NCBI RefSeq assembly: GCF_012911005.2 | Contig: NZ_WTVS01000036.1 | Span: 1-56,397, forward strand | Direction of reading: 5' to 3' | Origin: Aromatoleum toluolicum | GTDB taxonomy: Bacteria; Pseudomonadota; Gammaproteobacteria; Burkholderiales; Rhodocyclaceae | Length of the DNA stretch: 56,397 nt | In this document: one piece after another, positions 30,103-39,303 of the stretch | How positions within the stretch are numbered: position 1 is the first letter of the stretch | How the letters are laid out: every line of letters begins with the position of its first letter | Position numbers and translations under genes: made by a program | Notes under the pieces: model-generated | Told to the model about the DNA's origin: nothing | Databases searched by the model: none | What the model saw: only the letters and a program-made list of their open reading frames with translations

Positions 30103-32160
30103 TTACGCCTCCACCATGCCGTTGTGGCGCAGCAGCGCATCGACGCGCGGTTCGCGCCCGCGGAAGGCCTTGAACGAATCCAGCGCCGGGCGGCTGCCGC
30201 CCACCGCGAGAATCTCGCGCCAGAAGCGCTCGCCGGTGTTGCGATCGAGCAGCGTGCCCTTGCCGGCGCCGGCCTCCTCGAAGGCCGCGAACGCGTCGGC
30301 CGACAACACCTCCGCCCACTTGTAGCTGTAATAGCCCGCCGCGTAGCCGCCCGCGAAGATGTGCGAGAAGCTGTGCGGGAAGCGGTGCCAGGCCGGCGGG
30401 AACATCACCGCGACCTCGCGCCGCACCTCGTCGAGCAGCGCCATCACCTGCTCGACCGGCACCGGGCCGGTCGATGCATCCGGCTCGCTGTGCAGGCGCA
30501 GATCGAACATCGAGAACTCGAGCTGGCGCACCATCTGCATGCCGCCCTGGAAGTTCTTCGCCGCGATCATCTTGTCGAAGAGTTCGCGCGGCAGCGGTGC
30601 ACCGGTGTCCACGTGCGCCGTCATGCCCGACAGCACGTCCCACTCCCAGCAGAAGTTCTCCATGAACTGACTCGGCAGCTCCACCGCATCCCATTCCACG
30701 CCGTGGATGCCCGACACCGCCAGGTCATCGACGCGCGTCAGCAGGTGGTGCAGGCCGTGGCCGCATTCGTGGAACAGGGTCAGCACGTCGTCGTGGGTGA
30801 AGGTCGCCGGCTTGCCGCCCACCGGGCCGGGGAAATTGCACACCAGGTAGGCGACCGGTGTCTGCACGCCGCGCATGTTCGAATAGCGGCTGCGTGCCGA
30901 ATCCATCCACGCGCCGCCGCGCTTGGTCTCGCGCGCATGCATGTCGAGGTAGAAATGGCCGACCGTCTCGCCCGCCTTCTCGATGCGGAAGAAATGTGCG
31001 CTCGGATCCCATTTCGGCGCCTCCTCGGCGACGATGTCGACGCCGTACAGGCTGCGGATCACGCCGAACAGGCCTTCGAGCACCTTCGGCTCGGGGAAAT
31101 ACTGCTTCACCTCCTGCTCGGAGAACGCATATCGCGCCTGGCGCAGCTTCTCCGACGCGTAGGCGACGTCCCACGGCTGCAGCGGGTCCAGGCCCAGCCC
31201 GGTGCGCGCGAAATCCTTCAGCGCGGCGAGATCCCGTTGCGCAAAGGGCTTCGCCTTGGCCGCGAGCTCGCGCAGGAAGTCGAGCACCTGTGCGGGCGAC
31301 TCCGCCATCTTCGCGACCAGCGACACCTCGGCGTAGTTCGAGTAGCCCAGCATCTTCGCCTCTTCGGCGCGCAGCGCGAGGATGCGCCCGATCAGCGGGC
31401 CGTTGTCGAGCTCGGGCTTGCCCTGCTCGGACGCACGCGTCGCATAGGCACGGTACATGCGCTCACGCAGCGCCTGGCTGTCGGCGTACTGCAGCACCGG
31501 CAGGTAGGAGGGCATCTGCAGCGTGAACTTCCAGCCCGGCTGGCCATCGCGCTCGGCCGCGGCACGCGCGGCGTCGATCGCGTCGTCGGGCAGGCCGGCG
31601 AGCTCGGCCTCGTCGGTGATCCACTCGGCGTGGGCGTTGGTCGCGTCGAGCAGGTTCTCGGAGAACTTCGCCGCGAGCGCCGACATCTCCTCCTGGATCG
31701 CCTTGAAGCGCGGCTTGTCGGTGTCGGGCAGCTCCGCGCCGGACAGGCGGAAGTCGCGCAGCTCGTGGTCGATGATGCGCCGGCGTACCGGCGGCAGCTG
31801 GTCGTACTCGGCGCTGTTGAAGAGTTGGCGGAATTTCTCGAACAGCTCCAGGTTCTGGCCGACGTCGGCGTAGAAGCTGGAAACCTCCGGCAGCAGGGCG
31901 TTGTACGCCTCGCGCCACTCGGGCACGTCCATCACGCTGTGCAGATGGCCGACCACGCCCCACGCGCGGCCGAGGCGTTCGCCTTCCTCGGTGAGCGGCG
32001 TGACGAAGTTGGCCCACGTGGGCGGCGCCGGGTCGGCGATGAGGTCCGCGATCAGCGCGCGGTTCTCGTCGATGAGCTGGCGGATCGCGGGGGCGACATG
32101 CTCAGGACGGATTTCGTCGAAGCGCGGCAGGCTGGTGAAATCGAGCAGGGGATTGGGCAT
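30103..32160 (-). CDS. prlC: oligopeptidase A (M3 metallopeptidase)
   Basis: Cytoplasmic zinc oligopeptidase that degrades short peptides, including cleaved signal peptides. The 685 residues match E. coli PrlC (680). The gluzincin site is visible as LFHECGHGLHHLL (HExGH form), with downstream GVEWDAVELPSQFMENFCWE giving the third zinc ligand. Ends FRGREPRVDALLRHNGM as in the family. Stands alone; followed by a hairpin. Confidence 0.95.
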   Translation of the reverse strand: MPNPLLDFTSLPRFDEIRPEHVAPAIRQLIDENRALIADLIADPAPPTWANFVTPLTEEGERLGRAWGVVGHLHSVMDVPEWREAYNALLPEVSSFYADVGQNLELFEKFRQLFNSAEYDQLPPVRRRIIDHELRDFRLSGAELPDTDKPRFKAIQEEMSALAAKFSENLLDATNAHAEWITDEAELAGLPDDAIDAARAAAERDGQPGWKFTLQMPSYLPVLQYADSQALRERMYRAYATRASEQGKPELDNGPLIGRILALRAEEAKMLGYSNYAEVSLVAKMAESPAQVLDFLRELAAKAKPFAQRDLAALKDFARTGLGLDPLQPWDVAYASEKLRQARYAFSEQEVKQYFPEPKVLEGLFGVIRSLYGVDIVAEEAPKWDPSAHFFRIEKAGETVGHFYLDMHARETKRGGAWMDSARSRYSNMRGVQTPVAYLVCNFPGPVGGKPATFTHDDVLTLFHECGHGLHHLLTRVDDLAVSGIHGVEWDAVELPSQFMENFCWEWDVLSGMTAHVDTGAPLPRELFDKMIAAKNFQGGMQMVRQLEFSMFDLRLHSEPDASTGPVPVEQVMALLDEVRREVAVMFPPAWHRFPHSFSHIFAGGYAAGYYSYKWAEVLSADAFAAFEEAGAGKGTLLDRNTGERFWREILAVGGSRPALDSFKAFRGREPRVDALLRHNGMVEA

Positions 32161-32296
32161 GCGTTTCTCGGCTGGCGCAATGATCGTTCTGGAATGGACG
32201 GGAGCGCGCAGCGAGTCAGGCGCGCGCAGTTCCGGCCGGTCATTCTAACCGCATGGGCTGCGCCGGGAAGCGTGCGCGCGACCCGATGCCGGGATT

Positions 32297-32399
32297 GGCG
32301 GGATGCGCTTCGCTCCTCCCACCCTATGAAGTCCTTGGTCCATTACGCATGTCACAGGCCAGGAATGTAGGGCGGGAGGAGCCGCAGGCGTATCCCGCC
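32297..32399. repeat. imperfect inverted repeat, REP-like extragenic element
   Basis: A 30-base arm (32297-32326, beginning GGCGGGATGCGCTTCG and ending CCCACCCTA) and a 32-base arm (32368-32399, beginning TAGGGCGGGAGGAG and ending ATCCCGCC) are near reverse complements with a 41-base middle. The wording resembles dispersed extragenic repeats seen in many proteobacterial genomes. It occupies the gap between prlC and the DUF2189 gene, which shows no other feature. Confidence 0.7.
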
Positions 32400-32428
32400 A
32401 CGCGGCGTTCGGGCGGCATCCTGCCCGC

Positions 32429-33202
32429 TTACTCGACCAGATCCTTGTAGGCATGCCACGTGGCATGGCCGACGAGCGGCAGCAGCACCACCATCCCGAT
32501 CATCATCGTCGCGAAGCCGAGCCCGATCAGCACCACGATCAGCGCCGCCCATACCGCCATCGCGCCGAGGTTGAAGCCGACCGCACGGGCGCTGGTCATC
32601 ATCGCCGTCACCATGTCGCTGCTGCGGTCCATGAGCATCGGCACGGACACCACGGACAGCGCGAACACGAGGCCGGCGAGCGTACCGCCGACAACGAGGT
32701 AGGAGACGACGAAATGCACGTAGTTGCCGGACAGGAATACATCCTGGAAGAAGTTCGCCATGTCCGGCGGAACGCCGTGGTAGAAGAGCGCGAACAGGAT
32801 CGCCGACAGGCGCTCCCAGCCGAGCAGCACGAAGGCGAGAAAGGCCCCGTAGTACAGCAGGTGGTCGCCGTGCTGTGCCAGCCCCTTGATGGAGTCGACG
32901 AAGCCGGCGTCTTCGCCGCGCTCGTGGCGGCGTGAAATCTCGTACAGACCTGCCGCTGCCAGCGGTCCGACGAGGAAGAAGCCGGAGATCGCCGCCGTGA
33001 ACAGGTAAGGCATGTCCGTCGCGTAGGCGAGGATCAGGTAGCCGAGCACGGCGAAGATCAGTCCGTAGCTCAGGCTCGCGCCCATGTTCGCGCGCATGTC
33101 GTCCCAGCCCATGCGCAGCCACTGCAGCGGTCGCGAGGCTTCGACCTGCCTGACGTGGGGCAGGGTGAAATGACGGTCGAGGGTATTGTAGGACTTGTCC
33201 AT
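32429..33202 (-). CDS. DUF2189 integral membrane protein
   Basis: 257 residues with about six transmembrane helices (around 43-65, 66-88, 113-137, 150-180, 195-215 and 218-245). The N-terminal VRQVEASRPLQWLRMGWDDMRANMGASLSYG is typical of DUF2189, a family some tools label cytochrome c oxidase subunit I-like. No haem or copper ligands of an oxidase are evident. Function unknown. Isolated by spacers on both sides. Confidence 0.88.
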   Translation of the reverse strand: MDKSYNTLDRHFTLPHVRQVEASRPLQWLRMGWDDMRANMGASLSYGLIFAVLGYLILAYATDMPYLFTAAISGFFLVGPLAAAGLYEISRRHERGEDAGFVDSIKGLAQHGDHLLYYGAFLAFVLLGWERLSAILFALFYHGVPPDMANFFQDVFLSGNYVHFVVSYLVVGGTLAGLVFALSVVSVPMLMDRSSDMVTAMMTSARAVGFNLGAMAVWAALIVVLIGLGFATMMIGMVVLLPLVGHATWHAYKDLVE

Positions 33203-33370
33203 GGCAGCCTCCGTGGAGTTGGAAGTACCAGAGGGCGGCTCCGCGCAGCGTGGTCGCGATGGGGATAGCCCCCGGGTGGAGTATTAGAGCGGCCGGGTTC
33301 GGGCAAGTTCACCCACTTCGCAGCAGGCCTGCGATTTCGTCTCCGTGGTCGGCGGGCGGCGGGCACGGAA

Positions 33371-33411
33371 AGGCCCGCCGTCCCCGGCAGGGAGCCGGGA
33401 AGGGCGGGCCT
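33371..33411 (-). terminator. nested hairpin terminator after purC
   Basis: Outer arms AGGCCCGCC (33371-33379) and GGCGGGCCT (33403-33411) enclose an inner stem CCCGGC/GCCGGG (33383-33388, 33394-33399). On the minus strand the outer stem is followed by a short T run (TTTCC). It lies 20 bp past the purC stop. Confidence 0.7.
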
Positions 33412-33430
33412 CGGACGGGACGCTACGAGC

Positions 33431-34366
33431 TCAGGCCAGGGTCTGGCCGGTCAGGCGCTCGTAGGCCTCGCGGTACTTTGCGGCGGTGCGCGCGATCACT
33501 TCCGCGGGCAGCGACGGTCCGGGCGCCTTCTTGTTCCACGTCAGCGTCTCGAGGTAGTCGCGCACGTACTGCTTGTCATAGCTCGGCGGGCTGATGCCTT
33601 CGCGGTAGCTGTCGGCGGGCCAGAAGCGCGAGGAGTCGGGCGTCAGGGCTTCGTCGATGAGGTGCAGCGTGCCGGCGGCGTCGACGCCGAACTCGAATTT
33701 CGTGTCGGCGATGATGATGCCGCGCCCCGCAGCGTAGTTGGCCGCTTCGGTGTACAGCGCGATTGCCGCATCGCGCGCCTGCGCGGCGAGCTCGGCGCCG
33801 TTCTTGCCGGTGCCCGCGAGCTCGCTGACGAGCGCGGCGGCGCAACGCGTCTGCGCTTCGGCGAAGGAGATGTTTTCGTCGTGGTCGCCGACCTCGGCCT
33901 TGGAGGCCGGGGTGAAGATCGGCGCGGGCAGCTTCGCCGCCTGCTGGAGCCCCGCCGGCAGCTTGATGCCGCAGATCGCGCCGGTGTCCTGGTAGTCCTT
34001 CCAGCCCGAGCCGATCACGTAGCCGCGCACCACGGCCTCGATCGGCAGCGGCTTCAGGCGCTTCACCACCAGCGCGCGGCCGCGCACCTGCTCGCGCTCG
34101 TCGGCGGCCACCACCGACTCCGGATCGATGCCCGTGAGCTGGTTCGGCACGATGTGGCCCAGGCGCGAGAACCAGAAGTTCGCCATCGCGGTCAGCACGC
34201 GGCCCTTGTCCGGAATCGGGTCCGGCAGGATCACGTCGAAGGCGGAGAGCCGGTCGCTGGTGACGATCAGCAGCTTGTCGGCATCGACGGCGTAGATGTC
34301 GCGCACCTTGCCGCGCCCGAGCAGCTGCAGGCTCTTGATGGAGGATTCGAACAGGGGAGTGGCCAC
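33431..34366 (-). CDS. purC: SAICAR synthetase (phosphoribosylaminoimidazole-succinocarboxamide synthase)
   Basis: ATP-dependent addition of aspartate to CAIR in purine synthesis. The 311 residues are of the longer proteobacterial and yeast-like type: [77 protein letters not shown] and [12 protein letters not shown]. The start is GTG at 34366 ([13 protein letters not shown]), since the next upstream V is GTT; AAGAG lies about eight bases before it. A TATAAT box precedes it. Confidence 0.96.
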   Translation of the reverse strand: MATPLFESSIKSLQLLGRGKVRDIYAVDADKLLIVTSDRLSAFDVILPDPIPDKGRVLTAMANFWFSRLGHIVPNQLTGIDPESVVAADEREQVRGRALVVKRLKPLPIEAVVRGYVIGSGWKDYQDTGAICGIKLPAGLQQAAKLPAPIFTPASKAEVGDHDENISFAEAQTRCAAALVSELAGTGKNGAELAAQARDAAIALYTEAANYAAGRGIIIADTKFEFGVDAAGTLHLIDEALTPDSSRFWPADSYREGISPPSYDKQYVRDYLETLTWNKKAPGPSLPAEVIARTAAKYREAYERLTGQTLA

Positions 34367-34394
34367 GATGGAAACTCTTTCAGGGCAAAGCGCA

Positions 34395-34400
34395 ATTATA
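34395..34400 (-). promoter_or_regulatory. -10 box of purC promoter
   Basis: A perfect TATAAT on the minus strand about 29 bases before the purC GTG. The -35 region is poor. The predicted leader is very short (about 20 bases). Confidence 0.45.
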
Positions 34401-34425
34401 GGACAGCTTGGGCTCCGGCCACCCC

Positions 34426-35715
34426 TCAATGGCCACCTTCCTCGGCGGTGAGCTGGCGGCGCATGCGGCGCAGTCCCAGGGCGACCAGGCCGGCGATGAC
34501 CGGGATCGACACCGCCGTGACGACCTCGGGTGTGGCCGGATGGATATAGTCCTTCATGCCCTTCGAGAGGTACTGCACGAGCTGCGAGCCGTAATACGTG
34601 ATCGCGACGACCGACAGGCCTTCCACGGTCTCCTGCAGGCGCAGTTGCAGCTTCGCGCGTTGGTTCATCTGGCCGAGCAGCTCCTGGTTCTGGCGCTCGA
34701 GCTCGATCTCCACGCGCGTGCGCAGCAGCTGCGAATTGCGCACGATGCGGCTCGACAGGTCATCCTGCCGCCGCGCGACCGTCGCACAGGTGTCGATCGC
34801 CGGCGTCAGGCGCCGCTCCATGAATTCGCGCACCGGCGGGTAGCCCTTGACGCGGACCTCGCGCAAGTCGTCGATGCGCTGGCGCACCAGCCGGTAATAG
34901 GCGGCCGCTGCGCCGAAGCGGTAGGTCGTGCGCGCGACCGAACGTTCGACGTGCGCGGCCAGTCGCGTCAGTCGGCCCAGTACGTGGCGCTCGTCCTCGG
35001 GGGTGGCCGCCGCCCCCATCGCGTCCATCAGGTCGGCCAGCTCGTCCTCGGCGAGCGCCAGCAAGCGGCCGACCTCCTTCGCGACCGGGAAGGCGAGCAG
35101 CGCCATCACGCGGTAGGTCTCGATCTCGAGCAGGCGCTGCACCGTGCGCCCCGCCTGGCGCGGGGTCAGCGAGGCGTCGAGGACGAGGAAGCGCGAGAAG
35201 CCGTCCGCGATCTGGAAGTCCGTGAAGACCCAGCCCGCACCGTCGGCGATCTGCGATGCGACCGAGGTCGTGCCGGTCGGCGAGAGCTGCGCGAGCACCG
35301 TCTCGGGGGCGACCTCATCGACGCCGCGCAACTCGATGTGCGTGGCGACCAGCAGCTGGCCGGGGATCTCGCGCCGCCACGCGGCCGGCACGTCGAGCAG
35401 CGGGTTGTCGTCGCTCGTGCCGCTGAAGTCGATGCGGCGCACGAAAGTGTAGCTGGTAAATTCGTTGTGGCGTTCCCACTTCAGGCGGAATCCGCCGGCA
35501 TCGAGGAAGACATGCCCGGACGAGGTGTCCGGCGGCGCCAGTTCGAACTGTTCGGCGAGCAGGCGCAGGTGGTCCGCCTCGCGTTCGGCGCTGCCGTCGA
35601 CGTGAAGGAAGGCGAGGTAGGTGACGAATTCCGGCGTGTCCAGCGTGACCGGGGGGCGTGCGTGGACTTCGTCGTTCAGTTTGTGGCGGAGTGGATATTC
35701 GTCGAACAGGGGCAT
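34426..35715 (-). CDS. DUF3422 membrane-anchored protein
   Basis: 429 residues. The N-terminus [14 protein letters not shown] is the DUF3422 signature. A long soluble part is followed by a helical coiled-coil-like region (about 310-375) and two C-terminal transmembrane helices (about 380-398 and 405-422). Function unknown. Some members of the family are described as predicted membrane-anchored proteins with a CorA-like end; that likeness is only topological here. No clear partner gene. Confidence 0.88.
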   Translation of the reverse strand: MPLFDEYPLRHKLNDEVHARPPVTLDTPEFVTYLAFLHVDGSAEREADHLRLLAEQFELAPPDTSSGHVFLDAGGFRLKWERHNEFTSYTFVRRIDFSGTSDDNPLLDVPAAWRREIPGQLLVATHIELRGVDEVAPETVLAQLSPTGTTSVASQIADGAGWVFTDFQIADGFSRFLVLDASLTPRQAGRTVQRLLEIETYRVMALLAFPVAKEVGRLLALAEDELADLMDAMGAAATPEDERHVLGRLTRLAAHVERSVARTTYRFGAAAAYYRLVRQRIDDLREVRVKGYPPVREFMERRLTPAIDTCATVARRQDDLSSRIVRNSQLLRTRVEIELERQNQELLGQMNQRAKLQLRLQETVEGLSVVAITYYGSQLVQYLSKGMKDYIHPATPEVVTAVSIPVIAGLVALGLRRMRRQLTAEEGGH

Positions 35716-35769
35716 GGCGCGGCAATCGGGTTGGACGCGCTAGGGTAGCGACCGCGGGGCGATAACGAA

Positions 35770-35814
35770 AGCCCCGCCGTGCCCGGGCATGGCTGCCGCG
35801 GGCAGGGCGGGGCT
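35770..35814 (-). terminator. hairpin terminator after OmpA-type lipoprotein gene
   Basis: Arms AGCCCCGCC (35770-35778) and GGCGGGGCT (35806-35814), 9 bp perfect, 17 bp after the stop of the minus-strand gene; TTTCG follows on that strand. Confidence 0.7.
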
Positions 35815-35831
35815 GCAGGAGGCCGGTGCGA

Positions 35832-36524
35832 TCAGTAGCGCGGGCCGGGCGCGGGCTGCATACCGGGCTGCTGGGCCTGTGTGGGCACGATCAGCACTTC
35901 GACGCGGCGGTTCTGCGCGCGTCCCTGCGGCGAGCCGTTGTCGGCGACCGGTCGCGACGCGCCGTAGCCGACGGCGATCAGCCGGTTCGATTCCACGCCG
36001 CGCTGGGTCATGTAGCTGCGCACGGCCTCGGCGCGGTTCTCGGACAGCGTCTGGTTGAAGCTCGCCGCGCCCGTCGAGTCGGTGTGGCCCTCGACCTGCA
36101 CGATGGTGTCGGGGTACTGCTGGATGCTCTGCGACAGGCGCGTCAACACCGGCTGGAACTGCGGCTTCACGTCGGCACGGCCGGTGTCGAAGGTGATGTT
36201 CTCGGGCGCCTGCAGGCGGATCGTGTCGCCCTGGCGCTGTACCTGAACGCCGGTGCCGGCCATCTGCTGGCGCAGCTCGGCTTCCTGCTTGTCCATCTGG
36301 CGGCCGACCAGGCCGCCGACGGTCGCGCCGATCGCAGCGCCCACCAGGCCACCCGTCGTGCGGTTGCCCGAACCGGCGACGACGTTACCGAGGATCGCGC
36401 CGGCGCCGGCGCCGATGGCCGCTCCGCGGGTGGTCTGAGCGTGTTCGCCGTAGAACGGATTCTGCGCACAGCCTGCGACCGTCAGGATCGACAGGGTCGT
36501 GACGATCAATGCAACTTTCATCAT
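35832..36524 (-). CDS. OmpA-family lipoprotein with glycine-zipper (YiaD-like)
   Basis: 230 residues. Signal peptide with lipobox VAGC, so Cys19 should be lipidated. A glycine-zipper segment (about 33-75, GAAIGAGAGAILGN and GGLVGAAIGATVGGLVG) precedes an OmpA C-terminal peptidoglycan-binding domain (about 105-215; QVEGHTDSTGAASFNQTLSENRAEAVRSYM, with the Asp and Arg that bind diaminopimelate). AGGAG lies three bases before the first ATG and six before the second, so 36521 may be the true start. Expected to tether the outer membrane to peptidoglycan. Confidence 0.92.
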   Translation of the reverse strand: MMKVALIVTTLSILTVAGCAQNPFYGEHAQTTRGAAIGAGAGAILGNVVAGSGNRTTGGLVGAAIGATVGGLVGRQMDKQEAELRQQMAGTGVQVQRQGDTIRLQAPENITFDTGRADVKPQFQPVLTRLSQSIQQYPDTIVQVEGHTDSTGAASFNQTLSENRAEAVRSYMTQRGVESNRLIAVGYGASRPVADNGSPQGRAQNRRVEVLIVPTQAQQPGMQPAPGPRY

Positions 36525-36619
36525 GGTCTCCTGGGTTGAAAAGAGCGAACTGCCCTATTTTGAGCGCGTCCGCCCGCCCGGGGTTCCGGGAAGCATAACG
36601 AATTGTAAATGCGCGGGGT

Positions 36620-39190
36620 TCAGGTGCCGATGCCGATGGCCTGCTCGATGGATGGCGTCGGGCGCTGGATGTGATAGCCCTGGGCGAGATCGATCGACTG
36701 GGCGACGACCTTGTCGAGCACCTCCGCATCCTCGACATACTCGGCCACGGTGCGGATGCCCAGCTCGCGCGCGAGCGCGACGATGCTGCGCACGAGCGCC
36801 CGATCCTTGTCGTTGTGCTTCATGCCGAGGATGAAGTCGCCCTCGATCTTCAGGAAATCGATCGGGAAGCGCTTCACGTAGTGGAAGGAGGAGAAGCCCG
36901 AGCCGAAGTCGTCGATCGCGAGACGGAAGCCTTCGCTCCGCAAGGTGTTGATGAAGCGTTCCAGCAGGGCCATGTTCTTGATCGTCTCGCGCTCGGTGAT
37001 CTCGAACACGATGCGCGACGGGTCGAAGCCCGACGCGCTGGCGATGCGCCGCGTCTCCTGCACGAAATCGTTGAGCACCAGCGCGCGCGGCGACATGTTG
37101 AGGAACAGCAGGCCCTGGTAATTGGCTGCGGTAGCGGCCTCGAGCGCGCGCTCCATCAGGATGTAATCGAGCTTGTGCATCAGGCCCATCTTCTCGGCGA
37201 TCGCGACAAAGGCGTCGGCGACCAGGATGGAGCCGTCGTCGAGACGGATGCGCGCGAGCACTTCGAGCGCCTCGACCTTGCCCGTCTTCGGGTCGATGAT
37301 GGGCTGGTAGTAGGGGATCACCCCGCGCGCCTCGACCGCCGCGAGGATCAGCATGCTCTTCTCGGACAGCGAGCGGAACACCTCGACGACGTCCTGTTCG
37401 GTGGGGATCGCCACCCGGCCTTTGCCATCGGCCTTGGCGCGATACATCATGCTGTCGGCGAACAGGAACAGGTCCTTGGTCTCGATGGCGTGGTCCGGAT
37501 AGACTGCCATGCCGACCGACAGCGAGCCGTTCACGCGCGTATTGTCCGGGGTCTCGATCGCCAGCGCGGTCACGGCTTCGATGATGCGCTGGGCGACCTC
37601 GATGGTGCCGGCGAGGTCGGTCTCGGGCAGGATCGCGACGAACTCGTCGCCGCCGTAGCGCGCGAGCAGGTCATCTTCGCGGATCGCACGACGGATCGTC
37701 GTCGCGACCTCCTGCAGGAACACGTCGCCGAAGCCGTGGCCGTACGTGTCATTCACCGACTTGAAGTTGTCGGCGTCGATCATCAGCAGCCCGAACTTGT
37801 AGCCGTGACGGCCCGAGCGCGTCGCCTCGCTGTCGAGCAGTTCCCAGAACACGCGCTGGTTGTAGAGGTTGGTCAGCGGGTCGCGCGTCGCGTAGTACTC
37901 GAGGTCTTTGGTGTACTTGTCGATCGCCTTCACCGAGCCGACCACGTTCAGCAGCGTCGACAGGATGCTCTCGACCACCAGCCAGCGTGTAGGGTCGGTG
38001 CCGGCCTGGGCCTGCATGCCGATGCCGACGATGCCGCCGATCTTGGGCGCCTCGACCAGCAGGGACTTCGTCTGCACCTCGATGTCGCAGCGCACCAGCT
38101 CCGGCGCGTTGCGCGAGCTGTCGGCGATGTTGTGCTCGATGCTCACGGCGTAGCCGTCGGCGAAGTACGGGTTGCGGCGCAGCGATTCGCGCACGGTCTC
38201 CTCGAACAGCTGCCGGCTCTCCGTCGACGGCGCGTAGCGCCAGAACACCTCGAGGTCGAAGACGTCCTCGCCGGTCTTGAAGATCGAGAACAGCGCGTAG
38301 GCCGGCATCACGCCATCGATGTCGATGAGCAGGCGATTCACATACTCGCGCCAGTCCTTGACGACATCGGAGGTGAGGATGAATTTCTCCAGCAGGCGGA
38401 TCTCGAACTCGAGCATGTCCTTGTCGACGGCCACGCTGCGCACGCGCTCGGTGAGCTGCCTGACCTCGCTCACGACCGGGCTGAATTCGCTGAAGCCGAA
38501 GTCGAGCGAAGCGTTTTCGAGTTGCTTCAGGTCGGACAGCCGGCTGATCGAGCGTATGTTCGTCGCAAAGCCCGCGATCGCCTTGTTCAGCCGGCGGCGG
38601 ATATACATCACCATCAGCAGCGTCGCCACGATCGCCACCGGCACCACCGGTGCGAAGGCGAACATGAACTGGCGATTGCCGGCCTCGAGCAGCGGTCGGA
38701 TGTCCTGGCGCACGTCGATGACGCCCAGCACTTCGCCGGGCTTCGCGTTCGTGTGGCATTGCCGGCATTCGGCCTCGGCGCGCAGGGCGTTGATGAAGCG
38801 CACTTCCGGGCCCTGATCGATGCGGCGGCTCTCGCCGCTCGCGATCACCTCGAGGATCGCCGCATCCATCTCGCGCTGCTTGATCTCGCCGAACAGTTCG
38901 GTGACGCGCGGCGCGCGGTAGATCGCGATCTGGTGCTTGGTCTTGTCCACCGAACGCTCGATCGCGCGGATGAACTCCTCGAGCTGCGTGCGGGTCCAGC
39001 CGGTACGCATCAGCTGGAACATCGACTGGAAAGTCATTTCCGCGAAAGTGTTCGCGTCGCGCATCGCCTCTTCGCGGATCGAGCGCTCGTGGAGATTGGA
39101 GACCACGTACTGGGTGGCGACCGCGAGCGCCGTCGAGAAGACGACGGCAGCAGTCAGCAGGAGTCCGCGGATGGTCTTGATCGGAGTCAT
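36620..39190 (-). CDS. membrane GGDEF-EAL protein with periplasmic CxxCH haem motif
   Basis: 856 residues: transmembrane helix (about 8-30); periplasmic region (31-172) ending with C142-R-Q-C145-H146 and GEVLGVIDVRQD; transmembrane helix (about 176-197); a cytosolic GAF-like region (about 260-425); GGDEF domain with intact GGDEF (513-517) and RxxD inhibitory site (R504, D507); EAL domain (about 605-850). EAL residues: E643-V-L, N698, E730, D760-D761, K781. Two changes from consensus are KIE for KID (781-783) and AEYVE for AEGVE (816-820). Could be bifunctional. It lies 113 bp downstream of an NnrU-like gene. ATG 39190 chosen. Confidence 0.9.
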   Translation of the reverse strand: MTPIKTIRGLLLTAAVVFSTALAVATQYVVSNLHERSIREEAMRDANTFAEMTFQSMFQLMRTGWTRTQLEEFIRAIERSVDKTKHQIAIYRAPRVTELFGEIKQREMDAAILEVIASGESRRIDQGPEVRFINALRAEAECRQCHTNAKPGEVLGVIDVRQDIRPLLEAGNRQFMFAFAPVVPVAIVATLLMVMYIRRRLNKAIAGFATNIRSISRLSDLKQLENASLDFGFSEFSPVVSEVRQLTERVRSVAVDKDMLEFEIRLLEKFILTSDVVKDWREYVNRLLIDIDGVMPAYALFSIFKTGEDVFDLEVFWRYAPSTESRQLFEETVRESLRRNPYFADGYAVSIEHNIADSSRNAPELVRCDIEVQTKSLLVEAPKIGGIVGIGMQAQAGTDPTRWLVVESILSTLLNVVGSVKAIDKYTKDLEYYATRDPLTNLYNQRVFWELLDSEATRSGRHGYKFGLLMIDADNFKSVNDTYGHGFGDVFLQEVATTIRRAIREDDLLARYGGDEFVAILPETDLAGTIEVAQRIIEAVTALAIETPDNTRVNGSLSVGMAVYPDHAIETKDLFLFADSMMYRAKADGKGRVAIPTEQDVVEVFRSLSEKSMLILAAVEARGVIPYYQPIIDPKTGKVEALEVLARIRLDDGSILVADAFVAIAEKMGLMHKLDYILMERALEAATAANYQGLLFLNMSPRALVLNDFVQETRRIASASGFDPSRIVFEITERETIKNMALLERFINTLRSEGFRLAIDDFGSGFSSFHYVKRFPIDFLKIEGDFILGMKHNDKDRALVRSIVALARELGIRTVAEYVEDAEVLDKVVAQSIDLAQGYHIQRPTPSIEQAIGIGT

Positions 39191-39303
39191 TGCGTGGGGC
39201 GATCCCGGTCCCGCGCAGGCGCCGCACGCGGTCACCGCCGGGGACCGGTCTGACGCCCGAGTCGAAGTGTAAGAACGCGTAACAAAAAGGAAATTTCCGC
39301 GGA

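Noticed and set aside
36671-39253. An 860-codon open frame on the plus strand opposite the GGDEF-EAL gene
   Set aside because: Composition is Ala/Arg/His/Asp-rich with no domain; it is the mirror of a high-GC coding sequence. The minus-strand protein has complete domains.
39258-39290. A second Crp/Fnr-like dyad upstream of the GGDEF-EAL gene (TGTAAGAACGCGTAACA)
   Set aside because: Only the outer TGT/ACA and a few inner bases are symmetric; too weak compared with the site at 25431.
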